Under the pieces are notes generated by a model. That model saw only the letters and a list, made by a program, of their open reading frames with translations, was not told where the DNA came from and searched no databases. Of a DNA stretch of 5,504 nucleotides, positions 1 to 5,499 are shown in pieces. The DNA is taken from positions 1 to 5,504 of the forward strand of contig NZ_DCAO01000131.1 of assembly GCF_002311515.1 (NCBI RefSeq), written 5' to 3'. This stretch comes from Thalassospira sp. UBA1131. GTDB taxonomy: Bacteria; Pseudomonadota; Alphaproteobacteria; Rhodospirillales; Thalassospiraceae. Position 1 is the first letter of the stretch. The number at the start of each line of letters is the position of its first letter. The translations under genes were made by a program, and so were the position numbers.

Positions 1-530
1 CGCGCCATTTCACCCGAATCACTCATGATTTCACAAATGACACCCGACGGGTTCAGGCCCGCAAGCCGTGCGATATCAACAGACGCCTCTGTGTGACCGG
101 CCCGCACCAAAACCCCACCCGGACGTGCACGGAGCGGGAATACATGGCCCGGTGTCACGATGTCGTGGCGACCGGCAGTCGGATCAATCGCAACGGCCAC
201 AGTCCGCGCGCGGTCAGGGGCGGAAATACCGGTGGTCACGCCAGTCTTGGCTTCGATCGATACGGTAAAGGCTGTTTCGTGTCGCGTGCCGTTATGCGCA
301 CTCATCATGGTCAGGCCAAGCTCGTCGCAGCGCTCAGATTCAAGCGTCAGGCAAATCAGGCCGCGGCCATGGGTTGCCATGAAATTGATGGCATCGGGCG
401 TTGCCATCTGGGCCGGAATAACCAGATCGCCCTCGTTTTCGCGGTCCTCGTCATCGACAAGAATGAACATCCGGCCATTGCGGGCCTCTTCGATGACGTC
501 TTCGATTGGCGAAAGATAATTATGCGGCAT
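1..530 (-). CDS. ribB: 3,4-dihydroxy-2-butanone-4-phosphate synthase (RibB domain), 3' end cut by the window edge
   Basis: This enzyme converts ribulose-5-phosphate to 3,4-dihydroxy-2-butanone 4-phosphate plus formate, supplying the four-carbon unit of riboflavin in the cytoplasm. I translated the minus strand from the ATG at 530-528: 176 full codons plus a two-base partial codon, no stop. Visible family motifs are VDDEDRENEGDL (residues 25-36, the acidic metal and substrate loop), RHETAFTVSIEA (83-94), TGVTTGISAPDRA (96-108), PGHVFPLRA (127-135), GGVLVRAGHTEASVD (138-152) and VICEIMSDSGEMAR (164-177). The start is supported by AAGGA ten bases upstream, inside the end of ribE, whose stop lies only six bases before this ATG. 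A RibB domain is about 200 residues, so this one is nearly complete. Many alphaproteobacteria fuse it to a GTP cyclohydrolase II (RibA) domain, so the gene could be ribB or ribBA; the window cannot tell. Confidence 0.95.
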   Translation of the reverse strand, partial: MPHNYLSPIEDVIEEARNGRMFILVDDEDRENEGDLVIPAQMATPDAINFMATHGRGLICLTLESERCDELGLTMMSAHNGTRHETAFTVSIEAKTGVTTGISAPDRARTVAVAIDPTAGRHDIVTPGHVFPLRARPGGVLVRAGHTEASVDIARLAGLNPSGVICEIMSDSGEMA

Positions 531-536
531 TGTTGA

Positions 537-1124
537 TCAATCCTTGCCCAGCATGCGTGCGACGTAGCGTGCCAGCATATCAATTTCAAAGTTGATCCGG
601 TCGCCCGGTTGCTTTGAACCCAATGTGGTTTCGTTTTGGGTATGCGGTATCAGATTGATACCAAATGTGTTTCCGTCAACCTCGTTGACAGTCAATGACA
701 CACCTTCAAGTGTCACCGATCCCTTGGAGGCGATATATTTTGCAAAGGATTCGGGCACTTCGAATGTCAGGCGCAATGAATCACCCTCTGGCACGCGTTT
801 GGTCAGCGTTGCGACCCCGTCGACATGGCCAGATACGATGTGACCACCCAACTCATCGCCGACACGCGTCGCCTGCTCGAGATTGACCTTGGATCCGACA
901 ACAAGATCACCCAGCGTTGTCCGCGAAAGGCTTTCTGCCGATGCCTCGATGGCAAACCAGTCACCGCCGGTTTCGATCACGGTCATGCAGGCACCATTAC
1001 ACGCGATTGATGCCCCCAGAACGATCTTTGAGGTATCAAACGATGTGGTGAACTCAAACCGGGTGTCGCCGGTTTTCTTGATTGCACGAACGGTTGCGAT
1101 ATCGGTGATGATGCCAGTGAACAT
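537..1124 (-). CDS. ribE: Riboflavin synthase, alpha chain
   Basis: This enzyme catalyses the last step of riboflavin synthesis, the dismutation of two 6,7-dimethyl-8-ribityllumazine molecules to riboflavin and a pyrimidinedione. The 195-residue product is a little shorter than the E. coli enzyme (about 213). It begins with the hallmark MFTGI and shows the two tandem lumazine-binding barrels: the first holds GASIACNGACMTV (37-49), SLSRTTLG (65-72) and GGHIVSGHVDG (93-103), and the second holds KGSVTLEGVSLTVN (134-147) and IPHTQNETTLG (159-169). A C-terminal helix (INFEIDMLARYVARML, 177-192) matches the trimerisation helix of the family. An upstream ATG at 1128-1126 is out of frame; the ATG at 1124 gives the conserved N-terminus and has a GGA-containing site about eight bases ahead. 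It sits four bases after ribD and six before ribB. Naming differs between organisms: the same gene is ribC in E. coli usage. Confidence 0.97.
   Translation of the reverse strand: MFTGIITDIATVRAIKKTGDTRFEFTTSFDTSKIVLGASIACNGACMTVIETGGDWFAIEASAESLSRTTLGDLVVGSKVNLEQATRVGDELGGHIVSGHVDGVATLTKRVPEGDSLRLTFEVPESFAKYIASKGSVTLEGVSLTVNEVDGNTFGINLIPHTQNETTLGSKQPGDRINFEIDMLARYVARMLGKD
541..545 (-). promoter_or_regulatory. Ribosome binding site of ribB
   Basis: The minus strand reads AAGGA here, ten bases ahead of the ATG at 530-528. It lies within the last codons of ribE, so ribB translation is probably coupled to that of ribE. It supports the chosen ribB start. Confidence 0.6.
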
Positions 1125-1128
1125 TCAT

Positions 1129-2250
1129 TTATTCCGTTATTTTATCGTAGGTTAGCGCAATATCTGCACCTACTTCACGAACTGAAGTACGTTTGAAATG
1201 CGGTGCGTCTGCAAGCTGTTTCAAACCAAGATCTGCAATCATTGCCTTGCCGTCACCACCGATCACCGATGGCGCGACGAAATGAATGATACGATCGACA
1301 ACACCCGCCCTGATCAAACCGGCGGCAAGATTTCCGCCACTTTCAACAAGGACACGCGTCAGACCTTCATCTGCCAGCTTACGCAGGACATCATGTAGGT
1401 CCAAATGATCGCCTGCGCATCCGGCAGAAATCACTTTTACCGCAGTTTTTTCAAATTTTTCCGATAGTTCGGCGAAATTCTTGTTGGCTGTCACCAGCCA
1501 TGTCGGCACGTCGTCGGCCGTCTGGACAAGCCTGGCAGCAAACGGCACGTCACCTGCGCGGTCCAGAATGACACGCACCGGCGACTGGTGATCGCGCCCG
1601 GAAAGGCGACAGGTCAAACTTGGATCATCGGCGATGACCGTCTTGGCACCGACCAGAATGGCGTCATGATTGGCACGCAGCATGTGACCGGCTTCGCGTG
1701 CGCAAGCACCCGTAATCCACTGGCTTTCGCCACTGGCCGTCGCAGATCGCGCATCAAGGGTCGATGCCAGTTTAAGAGTGACAAACGGACGGGAACGCTC
1801 GGCCTTGCACAGAAACCCTTCATTCACACGGCGGGCCTCATCGGCATAAAGCCCGACATCAACCTGAATGCCGGCATCACCCAGCATTTTGTGCCCCCTG
1901 CCCGACACGCGCGGATCCGGATCGGTCAGCGCGCTGACAACGCGCGACACCCCGGCTTCAATCAGGCCGGTTGCACAGGGCGGCGTTTTGCCAACATGGC
2001 TGCACGGTTCAAGGGTGACATAGGCAGTTGCACCACGGGCCAAGGGACCGGCCATATCAAGGGCAACACGTTCGGCATGCGGGCGGCCACCGGGTTGTGT
2101 GTGACCACGACCAACGATGGTGCCATCAGAAGAAACAAGGACACAGCCAACCGACGGGTTCGGCCAGACATTTCCCAAACCGCGTTTTGACAGGCTCAAT
2201 GCGACCTGCATGAAATGCCGGTCGTCTTCGCTAAACGCGGGGGCTGTCAT
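1129..2250 (-). CDS. ribD: Bifunctional diaminohydroxyphosphoribosylaminopyrimidine deaminase / 5-amino-6-(5-phosphoribosylamino)uracil reductase
   Basis: RibD performs the second and third steps of the pyrimidine branch of riboflavin synthesis: zinc-dependent deamination of the GTP cyclohydrolase II product, then NADPH-dependent reduction of the ribosyl side chain. The 373-residue length is normal for the fused enzyme. The N-terminal deaminase domain (about 1-150) has the zinc site HAE at 58-60 and the cysteine pair in LEPCSHVGKTPPC (C83 and C92), with the catalytic glutamate E60. NPSVGCVLV (31-39) is the usual N-terminal strand. The reductase domain (about 154-370) starts at PFVTLKLASTLDAR and holds GESQWITG (174-181), an ILVGAKTVIADDPSLTCR segment and the late VLVESGGNLAAGLI motif. 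The ATG overlaps the nrdR stop by one base (TAATG), which implies translational coupling; the best ribosome-binding match, GCGGA, is about nine bases upstream inside nrdR. All key residues are present and nothing suggests decay. Confidence 0.97.
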   Translation of the reverse strand: MTAPAFSEDDRHFMQVALSLSKRGLGNVWPNPSVGCVLVSSDGTIVGRGHTQPGGRPHAERVALDMAGPLARGATAYVTLEPCSHVGKTPPCATGLIEAGVSRVVSALTDPDPRVSGRGHKMLGDAGIQVDVGLYADEARRVNEGFLCKAERSRPFVTLKLASTLDARSATASGESQWITGACAREAGHMLRANHDAILVGAKTVIADDPSLTCRLSGRDHQSPVRVILDRAGDVPFAARLVQTADDVPTWLVTANKNFAELSEKFEKTAVKVISAGCAGDHLDLHDVLRKLADEGLTRVLVESGGNLAAGLIRAGVVDRIIHFVAPSVIGGDGKAMIADLGLKQLADAPHFKRTSVREVGADIALTYDKITE

Positions 2251-2723
2251 TACTCTGCGTCCGCCTCTTCTTCCCCATCATGCATTTTTTCAACGAATTG
2301 TTCGAAATCGCGGGCTTCACGGAAATTCTTGTACACCGAAGCGTAGCGTACATAAGCCACCTGATCGAGGGCATTCAGCGCCTCCATCACCATTTCGCCA
2401 ATGGTATCGGTGGAAATATCGCTTTCGCCACTGCTTTCAAGACGACGCTGAATGCCATTAAGGGCCTTTTCAACACGCTCGTCTTCAATCGGGCGTTTGC
2501 GACACGCAAGAAAGATCGACCGCGCCAGTTTGTCGCGGTCGAACAATTCGCGTTGCCCGTCTGTCTTCACAACCATCAATTCACGCAACTGGACACGTTC
2601 AAATGTCGTGAAGCGTGAACCACAGGCAGGACAGAACCGGCGACGGCGAATGGCATGATGCTCTTCGGTCGGACGGGAGTCCTTAACCTGGGTATCGGTA
2701 TGTCCGCAAAACGGGCAACGCAT
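2250..2723 (-). CDS. nrdR: Transcriptional repressor NrdR
   Basis: NrdR is a cytoplasmic repressor that senses ATP/dATP through an ATP-cone domain and represses ribonucleotide reductase (nrd) operons at paired NrdR boxes. The 157-residue product has the usual family length. The N-terminal zinc ribbon is complete: CPFC (C3, C6) and CPAC (C31, C34), with the basic RRRRF stretch (26-30) in between and FTTFERV (38-44) after it. The ATP-cone spans about 49-139, with VVKTDGQRELFDRDKL (51-66) and YVRYASVYKNF (124-134). The C-terminus is acidic (EKMHDGEEEADAE). MRCPFC fixes the start, but the best Shine-Dalgarno match (GAGG) is about 13 bases upstream, which is long and may mean modest translation. 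It follows glyA by 24 non-coding bases and overlaps ribD. Its place in a riboflavin cluster is common in alphaproteobacteria. I found no NrdR box in the window, so its targets appear to lie elsewhere. Confidence 0.97.
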   Translation of the reverse strand: MRCPFCGHTDTQVKDSRPTEEHHAIRRRRFCPACGSRFTTFERVQLRELMVVKTDGQRELFDRDKLARSIFLACRKRPIEDERVEKALNGIQRRLESSGESDISTDTIGEMVMEALNALDQVAYVRYASVYKNFREARDFEQFVEKMHDGEEEADAE

Positions 2724-2747
2724 ATTTTTATCTAAGCCTCAAATCGA

Positions 2748-4022
2748 TCAGGAATAGATCGGGAAACGCTTGCAGAGGTCTTCAACCTTCGCACGGACGG
2801 CGGCCTCGACTTCGGCATTGCCTTCCGGGTTGTCGACCATGGCATCCAGAACGTCACCGATCAGTTCACCGATCTGCTGGAATTCGGCAACACCGAAACC
2901 ACGTGTGGTACCAGCCGGCGTACCAAGACGCACACCAGACGTAATGGTCGGCTTTTCGGTGTCAAACGGAATACCGTTTTTGTTGCACGTAATGCCTGCA
3001 CGTTCCAGTGCGACTTCCGCCGTGTTGCCTTTCAGGCCCTTCGGACGCAAGTCCACCAGCATCAGGTGCGTATCGGTACCGCCAGTCACGATGTCAAAGC
3101 CACGTTTGACGAGGACTTCGGCCAGTGCCTTGGCGTTATCAACAACCTGCTGTGCATATGCCTTGAATTCCGGACGCAGGGCTTCGCCAAAGGCAACAGC
3201 CTTGGCCGCAATCACATGCATCAGCGGACCACCCTGCAGACCCGGGAAGACGGCGGAATTGATCTTTTTGCCGATCTCGAGGTTGTTTGACAGGATCATG
3301 CCGCCACGCGGACCACGAAGGGTTTTATGCGTGGTAGTGGTTACGACATCTGCATAAGGAAGCGGGCTCGGATGAACGCCACCGGCAACCAGGCCTGCAA
3401 AGTGCGCCATATCAACCATCAGCAAAGCGCCAACCTTGTCAGCGATTTCGCGGAAACGTTTGAAATCGATCTGACGCGGAATGGCCGAACCACCGGCAAT
3501 GATCAGCGCCGGTTTGTGTTCAACCGCAAGGGCTTCGACCTGATCGTAATCAAGGGTCAGGTCGTCTTCACGAACGCCATACTGAACCGCATTGAACCAC
3601 TTGCCCGACAGTGCAGGACGCGCGCCGTGCGTCAGGTGGCCACCAGCATCAAGCGACATACCCAGAATGGTATCGCCCGGCTTGCAAAGGGCCAGCATCA
3701 CCGCACCGTTTGCCTGCGCACCGGAATGGGGCTGAACGTTGACAAACTCGCAGCCGAAGATTTCCTTGGCGCGATCAATTGCCAGCTGTTCGGCAACGTC
3801 AACATATTCACAACCACCATAATAACGGCGCGAAGGATAACCTTCGGCGTATTTGTTGGTCAGGACAGTGCCCTGTGCCTCGATAACCGCTTTGGAAACG
3901 ATGTTTTCCGAAGCAATCATCTCGATCTGGTTCTGCTGACGATCAAGCTCGTCGGTGACAGATTTGTACAGTGCCGGATCAGCTTCGGCCAAGCTGGTGG
4001 TGAAAAAGCCTTTGAACGACAT
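2748..4022 (-). CDS. glyA: Serine hydroxymethyltransferase
   Basis: GlyA is a PLP-dependent cytoplasmic enzyme that converts serine plus tetrahydrofolate into glycine and 5,10-methylene-tetrahydrofolate, the main entry to one-carbon metabolism. At 424 residues it is close to the E. coli enzyme (417). Motifs in order are EMIASENIVSKAV (34-46), NKYAEGYPSRRYYGG (56-70), VNVQPHSGAQAN (94-105), GGHLTHG (127-133), VDMAHFAGLVAGG (203-215, with the PLP-contacting Asp and His) and VVTTTTHKTLRGPRGG (226-241), in which K233 is the predicted Schiff-base lysine. The C-terminal domain keeps GVRLGTPAGTTRGF. The ATG at 4022-4020 has AAAGAGG seven bases upstream (4030-4036), a strong ribosome binding site. 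An 89-base gap without a clear terminator separates it from rpiB; nrdR follows 25 bases downstream. It could be expressed by read-through from rpiB or from a promoter of its own that I cannot identify. Confidence 0.98.
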   Translation of the reverse strand: MSFKGFFTTSLAEADPALYKSVTDELDRQQNQIEMIASENIVSKAVIEAQGTVLTNKYAEGYPSRRYYGGCEYVDVAEQLAIDRAKEIFGCEFVNVQPHSGAQANGAVMLALCKPGDTILGMSLDAGGHLTHGARPALSGKWFNAVQYGVREDDLTLDYDQVEALAVEHKPALIIAGGSAIPRQIDFKRFREIADKVGALLMVDMAHFAGLVAGGVHPSPLPYADVVTTTTHKTLRGPRGGMILSNNLEIGKKINSAVFPGLQGGPLMHVIAAKAVAFGEALRPEFKAYAQQVVDNAKALAEVLVKRGFDIVTGGTDTHLMLVDLRPKGLKGNTAEVALERAGITCNKNGIPFDTEKPTITSGVRLGTPAGTTRGFGVAEFQQIGELIGDVLDAMVDNPEGNAEVEAAVRAKVEDLCKRFPIYS

Positions 4023-4111
4023 GCGGGGGCCTCTTTCGATGCGATGTGACGGGTAACGCGATCCCTATGGAACCGCCTGCCCGTTCCGGTTGATGCCAGA
4101 TGGCGAGAAAA

Positions 4112-4555
4112 TCAGACGGAGCAGGACATTTTTGCGACGCGACCTTCATGACGACCGCCTTCGAATTCGGTCGACAGGAAGGTATCAACGCAATCAAGTG
4201 CCGTGGCTTCGCCAATAAGGCGGGCACCAAGGCAGAGAACATTTGCGTTGTTATGTTGACGGCAAAGTTCCGTGGAAAGACGGTCATGAACCAGCGCTGC
4301 GCGGATTTGCGGATAACGGTTGGCTGCCATGCTCATACCGATGCCAGATCCACAGACGAGAATACCCGCCTCGGCCTTGCCATCGATAAGGGCCTTGGCC
4401 ACTGCCTGCGCATAATCCGGGTAATCAACCGAAGCCGAACCATCTGTGCCCAGATCAAGCACTTCAATCCCGCGCTTTTTCAAGGTTTCAGCAATGGTTG
4501 ATTTCAGTTCCACACCACCGTGGTCGGAGGCAATCGCAAGGGTTTTGACGGTCAT
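4112..4555 (-). CDS. rpiB: Ribose-5-phosphate isomerase B
   Basis: RpiB interconverts ribose-5-phosphate and ribulose-5-phosphate in the pentose phosphate pathway. Ribulose-5-phosphate is also the substrate of the RibB encoded downstream. The 147-residue product fits the RpiB/LacAB family (about 145-155). It opens with the beta strand and phosphate-site motif LAIASDHGGVELK (6-18), then VDYPDYA (43-49), GILVCGSGIGMSMAANR (64-80, with predicted catalytic C68), QHNNANVLCLGARLIG (100-115, with H101) and FEGGRHEGRV (131-140). A longer reading from a TTG at 4579 would add eight residues. I prefer the ATG at 4555 because it places the first strand at the normal distance and has AAAGG seven bases upstream. 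It is the first gene of the minus-strand series and faces a divergent regulator gene across a 464-base spacer. A sugar-specific isomerase of the same fold cannot be excluded, but the motifs and context favour RpiB. Confidence 0.95.
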   Translation of the reverse strand: MTVKTLAIASDHGGVELKSTIAETLKKRGIEVLDLGTDGSASVDYPDYAQAVAKALIDGKAEAGILVCGSGIGMSMAANRYPQIRAALVHDRLSTELCRQHNNANVLCLGARLIGEATALDCVDTFLSTEFEGGRHEGRVAKMSCSV

Positions 4556-4562
4556 AGGCGTG

Positions 4563-4567
4563 CCTTT
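4563..4567 (-). promoter_or_regulatory. Ribosome binding site that decides the rpiB start
   Basis: The minus strand reads AAAGG here, seven bases before the ATG at 4555-4553. It would lie inside the coding sequence if the TTG at 4579 were the start, so it favours the shorter 147-residue protein. Confidence 0.6.
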
Positions 4568-4597
4568 ATTCAAAAGCAAAAGTTAAAATTTGAGCGC

Positions 4598-4626
4598 CTT
4601 GTAGCATATAGCGTCGGGACTGCCAA
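4598..4626 (-). promoter_or_regulatory. Candidate sigma-70-type promoter of rpiB
   Basis: On the minus strand, TTGGCA (4626-4621, five of six to the TTGACA consensus) is followed after 17 bases by TACAAG (4603-4598, four of six to TATAAT). A TG lies one base before the -10 element, as in extended -10 promoters. The start of transcription would fall near 4591, giving a leader of about 35 bases before the rpiB ATG. This is pattern matching by eye only. Confidence 0.4.
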
Positions 4627-4804
4627 CGCGCAGCTCATGCAAAACAGCAAGTTTTCCAAACAGAACTGACGCAGTAAAACCGTTATGGTTCAAACGCTCC
4701 GTATATTGAACACATATGTCAGCTTTAACGCCGTCAACAAGGTCCAAGCAGGTATCAGAATGCCTCCATGGCCGTAAAGTACGATCCAGCCATATAAACA
4801 GTAT

Positions 4805-4816
4805 TATTGCGCAATA
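4805..4816. repeat. Perfect 12-bp palindrome TATTGCGCAATA
   Basis: The sequence TATTGCGCAATA equals its own reverse complement. It lies in non-coding DNA about 250 bases from rpiB and 205 from the mucR-like gene. CATAT (4791-4795) and ATATG (4814-4818) also form a partly overlapping inverted pair around it. It could be an operator for a dimeric regulator, but I do not recognise it as any named site. Confidence 0.5.
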
Positions 4817-4952
4817 TGTTTGGTTGTATTTCCCGTACGATCTGAAATTTAAGAGGGTTTAATCATCGCCGCCAAAGCATAAACTTTAATATAACATCCC
4901 TATAAACCAAAACAGGGTCTATTAAACAAATAACCTTGTGTTTTTCTGTGGT

Positions 4953-4981
4953 TTGACTATACCGATTGAATAGTGCATTAA
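4953..4981 (+). promoter_or_regulatory. Candidate promoter of the mucR-like gene
   Basis: TTGACT (4953-4958, five of six to the -35 consensus) is followed after 17 bases by CATTAA (4976-4981), a weak -10 with three of six matches. The predicted start of transcription, near 4988, gives a leader of about 32 bases. An alternative is TTGTGT (4936-4941), a 16-base spacer and TATACC (4958-4963). The true start cannot be decided from the sequence. Confidence 0.35.
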
Positions 4982-4999
4982 GTTTAATGTGATTTATCA
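4976..4999. promoter_or_regulatory. Two abutting dyads over the presumed mucR-like start site (possible operator)
   Basis: CATTAA-GT-TTAATG (4976-4989) is an inverted repeat with six-base arms. It is followed directly by TGAT-TT-ATCA (4990-4999), with four-base arms. Both have two-base centres, and the centres are 12 bases apart. They overlap the candidate -10 and start site and end 20 bases before the ATG. That is a typical repressor position and would suit autoregulation, but no binding evidence exists in the sequence itself. Confidence 0.35.
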
Positions 5000-5002
5000 A
5001 AT

Positions 5003-5008
5003 GAAGGA
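5003..5008 (+). promoter_or_regulatory. Ribosome binding site of the mucR-like gene
   Basis: GAAGGA lies 11 bases before the ATG at 5020. The spacing is slightly long, but it is the only good match and it supports this start. Confidence 0.6.
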
Positions 5009-5019
5009 TTACTTCAATT

Positions 5020-5439
5020 ATGGCTGAAACCGAGAACAGCGTGCTTGATCGCGACGAACTTTTACAGATGACCGTCGACATTGTATCTGCCTATGTCAGC
5101 AACAATGCGCTTGCCGCGGCACAGATTCCGGAACTGATTTCGACTGTCTTTGCTTCTCTTGATGATATACACGGTGTTGAAAAAGAACCGGAACAGGAAC
5201 CGTTGAAACCGGCTGTTCCGATCAAAAAATCTATTGGCGATGATTATATTGTCTGCCTTGAAGACGGCAAAAAGCTGAAAATGCTGAAACGTCACCTGCG
5301 CACGACCTATAACCTCACCCCGGAAGAATACCGTGCGAAATGGGGCCTGCCGGCAGATTACCCGATGGTCGCACCGAATTACGCCAAGCAGCGTTCGCAG
5401 TTTGCCAAGAAAATCGGTTTGGGTCGCAAGGCGAAATAA
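5020..5439 (+). CDS. mucR: MucR/Ros-family transcriptional regulator with a degenerate zinc finger
   Basis: MucR/Ros proteins are small alphaproteobacterial DNA-binding regulators of exopolysaccharide, motility, virulence and cell-cycle genes; they bind AT-rich promoter DNA and often repress themselves. This 139-residue product has the usual layout. The N-terminal region (about 9-50) is predicted helical and matches the oligomerisation part of the family. A charged, proline-containing linker follows (52-70). The conserved DNA-binding core starts at YIVCLEDGKKLKMLKRHL (76-93), continues with LTPEEYRAKWGLPADYPMVAP (99-119) and ends in a basic tail (KKIGLGRKAK). In classical Ros the metal ligands are Cys79, Cys82, His92 and His97. 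Here C79 and H92 remain, position 82 is Asp, and positions 96 and 97 are Thr and Tyr. Some Mesorhizobium relatives (Ml4, Ml5) are reported to fold without zinc, so loss of zinc need not mean loss of function. It has its own promoter region and a terminator 31 bases downstream, so it is probably monocistronic. Confidence 0.92.
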   Translation: MAETENSVLDRDELLQMTVDIVSAYVSNNALAAAQIPELISTVFASLDDIHGVEKEPEQEPLKPAVPIKKSIGDDYIVCLEDGKKLKMLKRHLRTTYNLTPEEYRAKWGLPADYPMVAPNYAKQRSQFAKKIGLGRKAK

Positions 5440-5465
5440 CGCCTTCCCCAGTCAAATACCGAAAG

Positions 5466-5499
5466 AAAAAACGCCGCCCTCATTCAGGGCGGCGTTTTT
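5466..5499. terminator. Strong intrinsic terminator, probably bidirectional
   Basis: A ten-base perfect stem, ACGCCGCCCT (5471-5480) and AGGGCGGCGT (5486-5495), encloses a five-base loop CATTC. It has TTTT on the right (5496-5499) and AAAAA on the left (5466-5470). The T-run follows the hairpin on both strands, so it can stop the mucR-like transcript and also any leftward transcript from beyond the window edge. Confidence 0.93.

Larger units (their letters stand above)
4556..5019. other. Divergent intergenic region with an AT-rich right half
   Basis: This 464-base stretch separates rpiB (leftward) from the mucR-like gene (rightward). I see no convincing protein gene, tRNA or intrinsic terminator. 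The left part (to about 4790) has ordinary composition and carries the candidate rpiB promoter. The right part is very AT-rich, about 31% GC by hand count for 4791-5020, much lower than the coding DNA around it. It contains a 12-bp palindrome at 4805-4816, three copies of GTTTAAT on either strand plus one CTTTAAT, and two abutting dyads just before the mucR start. MucR/Ros proteins are known to bind AT-rich DNA with T-A steps and to regulate their own genes, so autoregulation here is a reasonable inference. Confidence 0.7.

Noticed and set aside
93..536. Plus-strand open frames opposite ribB (93-536 and 160-519)
   Set aside because: The minus strand here encodes RibB with every signature motif; these frames are reverse-strand shadows.
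1588..2190. 200-residue open frame on the plus strand opposite ribD
   Set aside because: Shadow of ribD: low-complexity composition, no recognisable domain, no ribosome binding site supporting a start.
3327..4049. 240-residue open frame on the plus strand opposite glyA
   Set aside because: It lies antisense to a fully conserved glyA, has no family motif that I recognise, and is explained by the codon pattern of the opposite strand. The 195-residue frame at 2770-3357 is rejected for the same reason.
4069..4091. Short inverted repeats in the rpiB-glyA gap (GGAAC/GTTCC and AACCG/CGGTT)
   Set aside because: Five-base stems with 9-11-base loops and no T-run, and the two pairings exclude each other. 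Too weak to call a terminator or attenuator.
4556..4579. Longer rpiB starting at a TTG (4579)
   Set aside because: The eight added residues are not part of the family core, and the well-placed AAAGG at 4563-4567 favours the ATG at 4555.
4688..4701. GGTTCAAACGCTCC, resembling a tRNA T-loop
   Set aside because: No matching T-stem, anticodon arm or acceptor stem around it.
4685..4777. 30-codon plus-strand frame (ATG at 4685, TAA at 4775-4777)
   Set aside because: No Shine-Dalgarno sequence ahead of it, no clear promoter and no recognisable motif; a frame this short is expected by chance.
4898..4917. CCCT...AGGG inverted pair in the AT-rich spacer
   Set aside because: Only a four-base stem with a 12-base loop and no T-run; not a credible terminator or RNA element.
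4863..5081. 72-residue minus-strand open frame in the spacer, overlapping the start of the mucR-like gene
   Set aside because: It begins antisense inside a conserved gene, then runs through AT-rich DNA. Its composition is unlike a real protein and I see no good ribosome binding site.
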